A DNA stretch of 64,000 nucleotides from Neurospora crassa OR74A (lineage: Eukaryota > Ascomycota > Sordariomycetes > Sordariales > Sordariaceae), in the NCBI RefSeq assembly GCF_000182925.2, contig NC_026507.1:558001-622000 (forward strand). The letters are read 5' to 3'. A program made the translations under genes and the position numbers. Shown here piece after piece: positions 62,557-64,000 of this stretch. Position 1 is the first letter of the stretch; the number at the start of each line of letters is the position of its first letter. A model generated the notes under the pieces. It was not told the origin of the DNA, ran no database searches, and saw only the letters and a program-made list of their open reading frames with translations.

Positions 62557-62590
<34 letters not shown>
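62490..62590. other. Little-mutated 70-bp piece ending in a 31-A tract
   Basis: Sequence from about 62,490 to 62,559 has normal GC content and normal dinucleotides, unlike both flanks. It ends in 31 consecutive A (62,560-62,590), after which RIP-type DNA resumes. It may be the 3' end of a retroposed transcript or a LINE tail, or a simple expansion. Confidence 0.6.
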
Positions 62591-62593
<3 letters not shown>

Positions 62594-62599
62594 GAGAGA

Positions 62600-63720
62600 T
62601 ACTAAGGGGAAGATAGCGTACCTTTAGTCTAGTAAGTATATATACTAATTAGACAAAATATTTTATATAGGTTTAAGGTTAGGGTATTAGTAAATATTTA
62701 GGTTAAAGTAATACTATATTTTAAATAAATAAAGGGGCGGATATTATTAAAGGATAGAAAAGGAGTAGTTGATTAGAGGTTAATAATAGGTATAAAGTAA
62801 GAAAAGGGAGAGGATAGAATAAGAAGAAAGAAAACGGAGAAGGGAAGCGAATATATTAATTAGACTTATAAGGGAAATAGGGATTAGTATATAGGTATAT
62901 AGTAGAGATATATATATTTATAGTAGGGGCTAGCTTAGGCGAAGGGGTAGTTAAGGTAGTTATAAAATTAAAGGAGGGGGTAATAAATATAATTATAAAA
63001 GTAAGGATAGGAGGAAGAAGAAAGGAGAAGCGAAGAGGGTAGGCGGTAGGGGCGTTATATAAACGAAGGAAAAGGTCCTTATACGAATATAAATTGAAGT
63101 AAGTAAATATAATTCTAAGTAGGCGAATATAAAATAATATAGGGTAAAAAAAGTATTAAATAATTATATAGGTAGTAGGAAGGGGTAAATAGAAGGATAA
63201 GACGAAGATAATAATTAGAAGGGGAAGGATGGGACGAGTAGGTAGTAGTAGCGGCTATAAAAAAGTAGAAGAAAAAGGCGGAAAATAGAAAAGTACGTAA
63301 TTCGGATTATAGTAAGGAGAATAGGGGTAATAGTTAGGAATTATATTGTTAGAACGAAGAAATTAATATAAAGAACGAAGCGAGGGTAATAGAAAGGTAA
63401 TTAAAAAGGAATAATATAAATAAGGAAAATTTATAGAGGAAATAGTATATAGAATTATAGGAGGCAAAGGAAGGAAACGAAGGTTCTAAAGATAGAACCT
63501 ATAGGGAAGGGGATTGTATTTAAAATTTATAGTAGATCGTAGTAGGTACAAATAAGGGAGAATAGCCTATAAGAGGAACTTTAGGATTTAATTGTATAAG
63601 TATTACATAGTAGGCGCGGATAATAGAGAATATTTAGTAAGAGGAACTACGGAGTATAATTATATTAATATCCTAAGGTATTTATTAATACTCTTAAGTT
63701 TAGTATAATACTCTTCGTTA
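62600..63720 (+). pseudogene. Unidentified RIP-decayed coding sequence, Lys/Glu-rich
   Basis: Purine-rich + strand. Read through TAG (former TGG) it gives charged protein-like text such as NRKVRNSDYSKENRGN, EEINIKNEARVIER and EAKEGNEGSKDRTYREGDC. The clustering of TAG rather than random stops supports former coding DNA. No family was recognised, though a retroelement ORF1/Gag is possible. Confidence 0.4.
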
Positions 63721-63808
63721 AATAAAATAATATTTATTACCTTATACGCCTACGGAACGATAGCCTTAAATAGTCGGGAACCCGACTAATTTTTTAAATT
63801 TAATACTA

Positions 63809-64000
63809 GTTTTATATCCGTATTAGAATTTATAAAAATAAATATTATAATACCAATATTCTAACGGGTAGAACGCTAACGCTTTAAATCTATTACCGGT
63901 TTCGTATCCGCACTAGAATTTATAAGAATAGATATTATAATACTAATATTCTAGCGGGCGGTTTACTGTATTTGGAGCTTATAAAAATAGATATTATAAT
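63809..64000. repeat. Imperfect ~90-bp direct repeat at window end
   Basis: TATCCG followed by AGAATTTATAA, ATATTATAATA and CAATATTCTAACGGG-type sequence occurs at 63,815-63,867 and again at 63,905-63,957, a 90-bp period. A third partial copy runs to the window edge (TTATAAAAATAGATATTATA). The copies differ mainly by C/T and G/A. The array probably continues beyond the window. Confidence 0.7.

Larger units (their letters stand above)
52390..64000. repeat. RIP-mutated AT-rich heterochromatin-like block
   Basis: From about 52,390 the sequence changes within tens of bases to TA-rich DNA with few CA/TG dinucleotides and no long open frame, and it stays so to the window end. Decayed transposon proteins can be read through TAG/TAA codons that replaced TGG and CAA/CAG, with Cys-to-Tyr and Asp-to-Asn changes. 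These are the expected outcomes of C:G-to-T:A repeat-induced point mutation. Such blocks in Neurospora normally carry DNA methylation and H3K9me3, which is known biology and not visible here. Confidence 0.92.

Noticed and set aside
1-64000. CRISPR arrays, bacterial operons, rRNA or 5S genes
   Set aside because: The DNA is eukaryotic. No regular spaced repeats of CRISPR type and no rRNA or 5S signature were seen.

Overview
The window comes from a filamentous ascomycete, most probably Neurospora or a close relative. Short introns have GTATGT/GTAAGT-type donors and CTGAC/CTAAC branch sites, coding regions are GC-rich, the conserved proteins are typically fungal, and the last ~11.6 kb is AT-rich DNA with the hallmarks of repeat-induced point mutation (RIP). 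No operon logic applies; each gene has its own promoter.

Layout. 1-15,236: a very long stretch without a recognisable gene, holding microsatellites, long poly-C and poly-T runs and one 493-bp MITE (8672-9164) with a TA duplication. 15,237-17,229 (-): mitochondrial-type asparaginyl-tRNA synthetase, 3 exons. 17,858-18,190: a second, unrelated MITE, 333 bp, in its upstream region. 20,449-21,539 (+): a TIGR02452/DUF2263 PARG-like macrodomain protein, 3 exons. 21,540-28,943: gene-poor. 28,944-32,189 (-): COPII coat subunit SEC24 with a short 3' exon. 33,266-36,275 (+): CPSF100/CFT2, divergent from SEC24 across about 1.1 kb and carrying an apparent 1-nt frameshift near its 3' end. 37,381-39,101 (+): secreted GH17 glucanase-like wall protein. 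39,989-41,771 (-): LCB1, serine palmitoyltransferase subunit 1, 4 exons. 43,030-49,036 (-): FKS1-type 1,3-beta-glucan synthase, 1,955 residues, 3 coding exons plus a 5'UTR intron. 49,127-52,390: gene-free flank.

52,390-64,000: an abrupt change to AT-rich RIP relics. I read through a dead Mutator-like (MULE/Hop-type) transposase (about 53,215-54,370) and a dead Ty3/gypsy chromovirus with Gag, zinc knuckle, reverse transcriptase, RNase H, integrase and chromodomain (about 56,345-61,320). Both are on the + strand, with W-to-stop, Q-to-stop, C-to-Y and D-to-N changes typical of C:G-to-T:A RIP. A 31-A tract next to a little-mutated ~70-bp piece lies at 62,490-62,590, and further unidentified decayed coding sequence runs to the window end.

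Functionally, SEC24, LCB1, FKS1 and the GH17 protein all belong to secretion, membrane and cell-wall formation. This is probably coincidental proximity rather than a cluster. I found no convincing new multi-gene system. The most unusual observations are the two MITEs, the CFT2 frameshift, the sharp heterochromatin-like boundary and the unexplained gene-free 15 kb.
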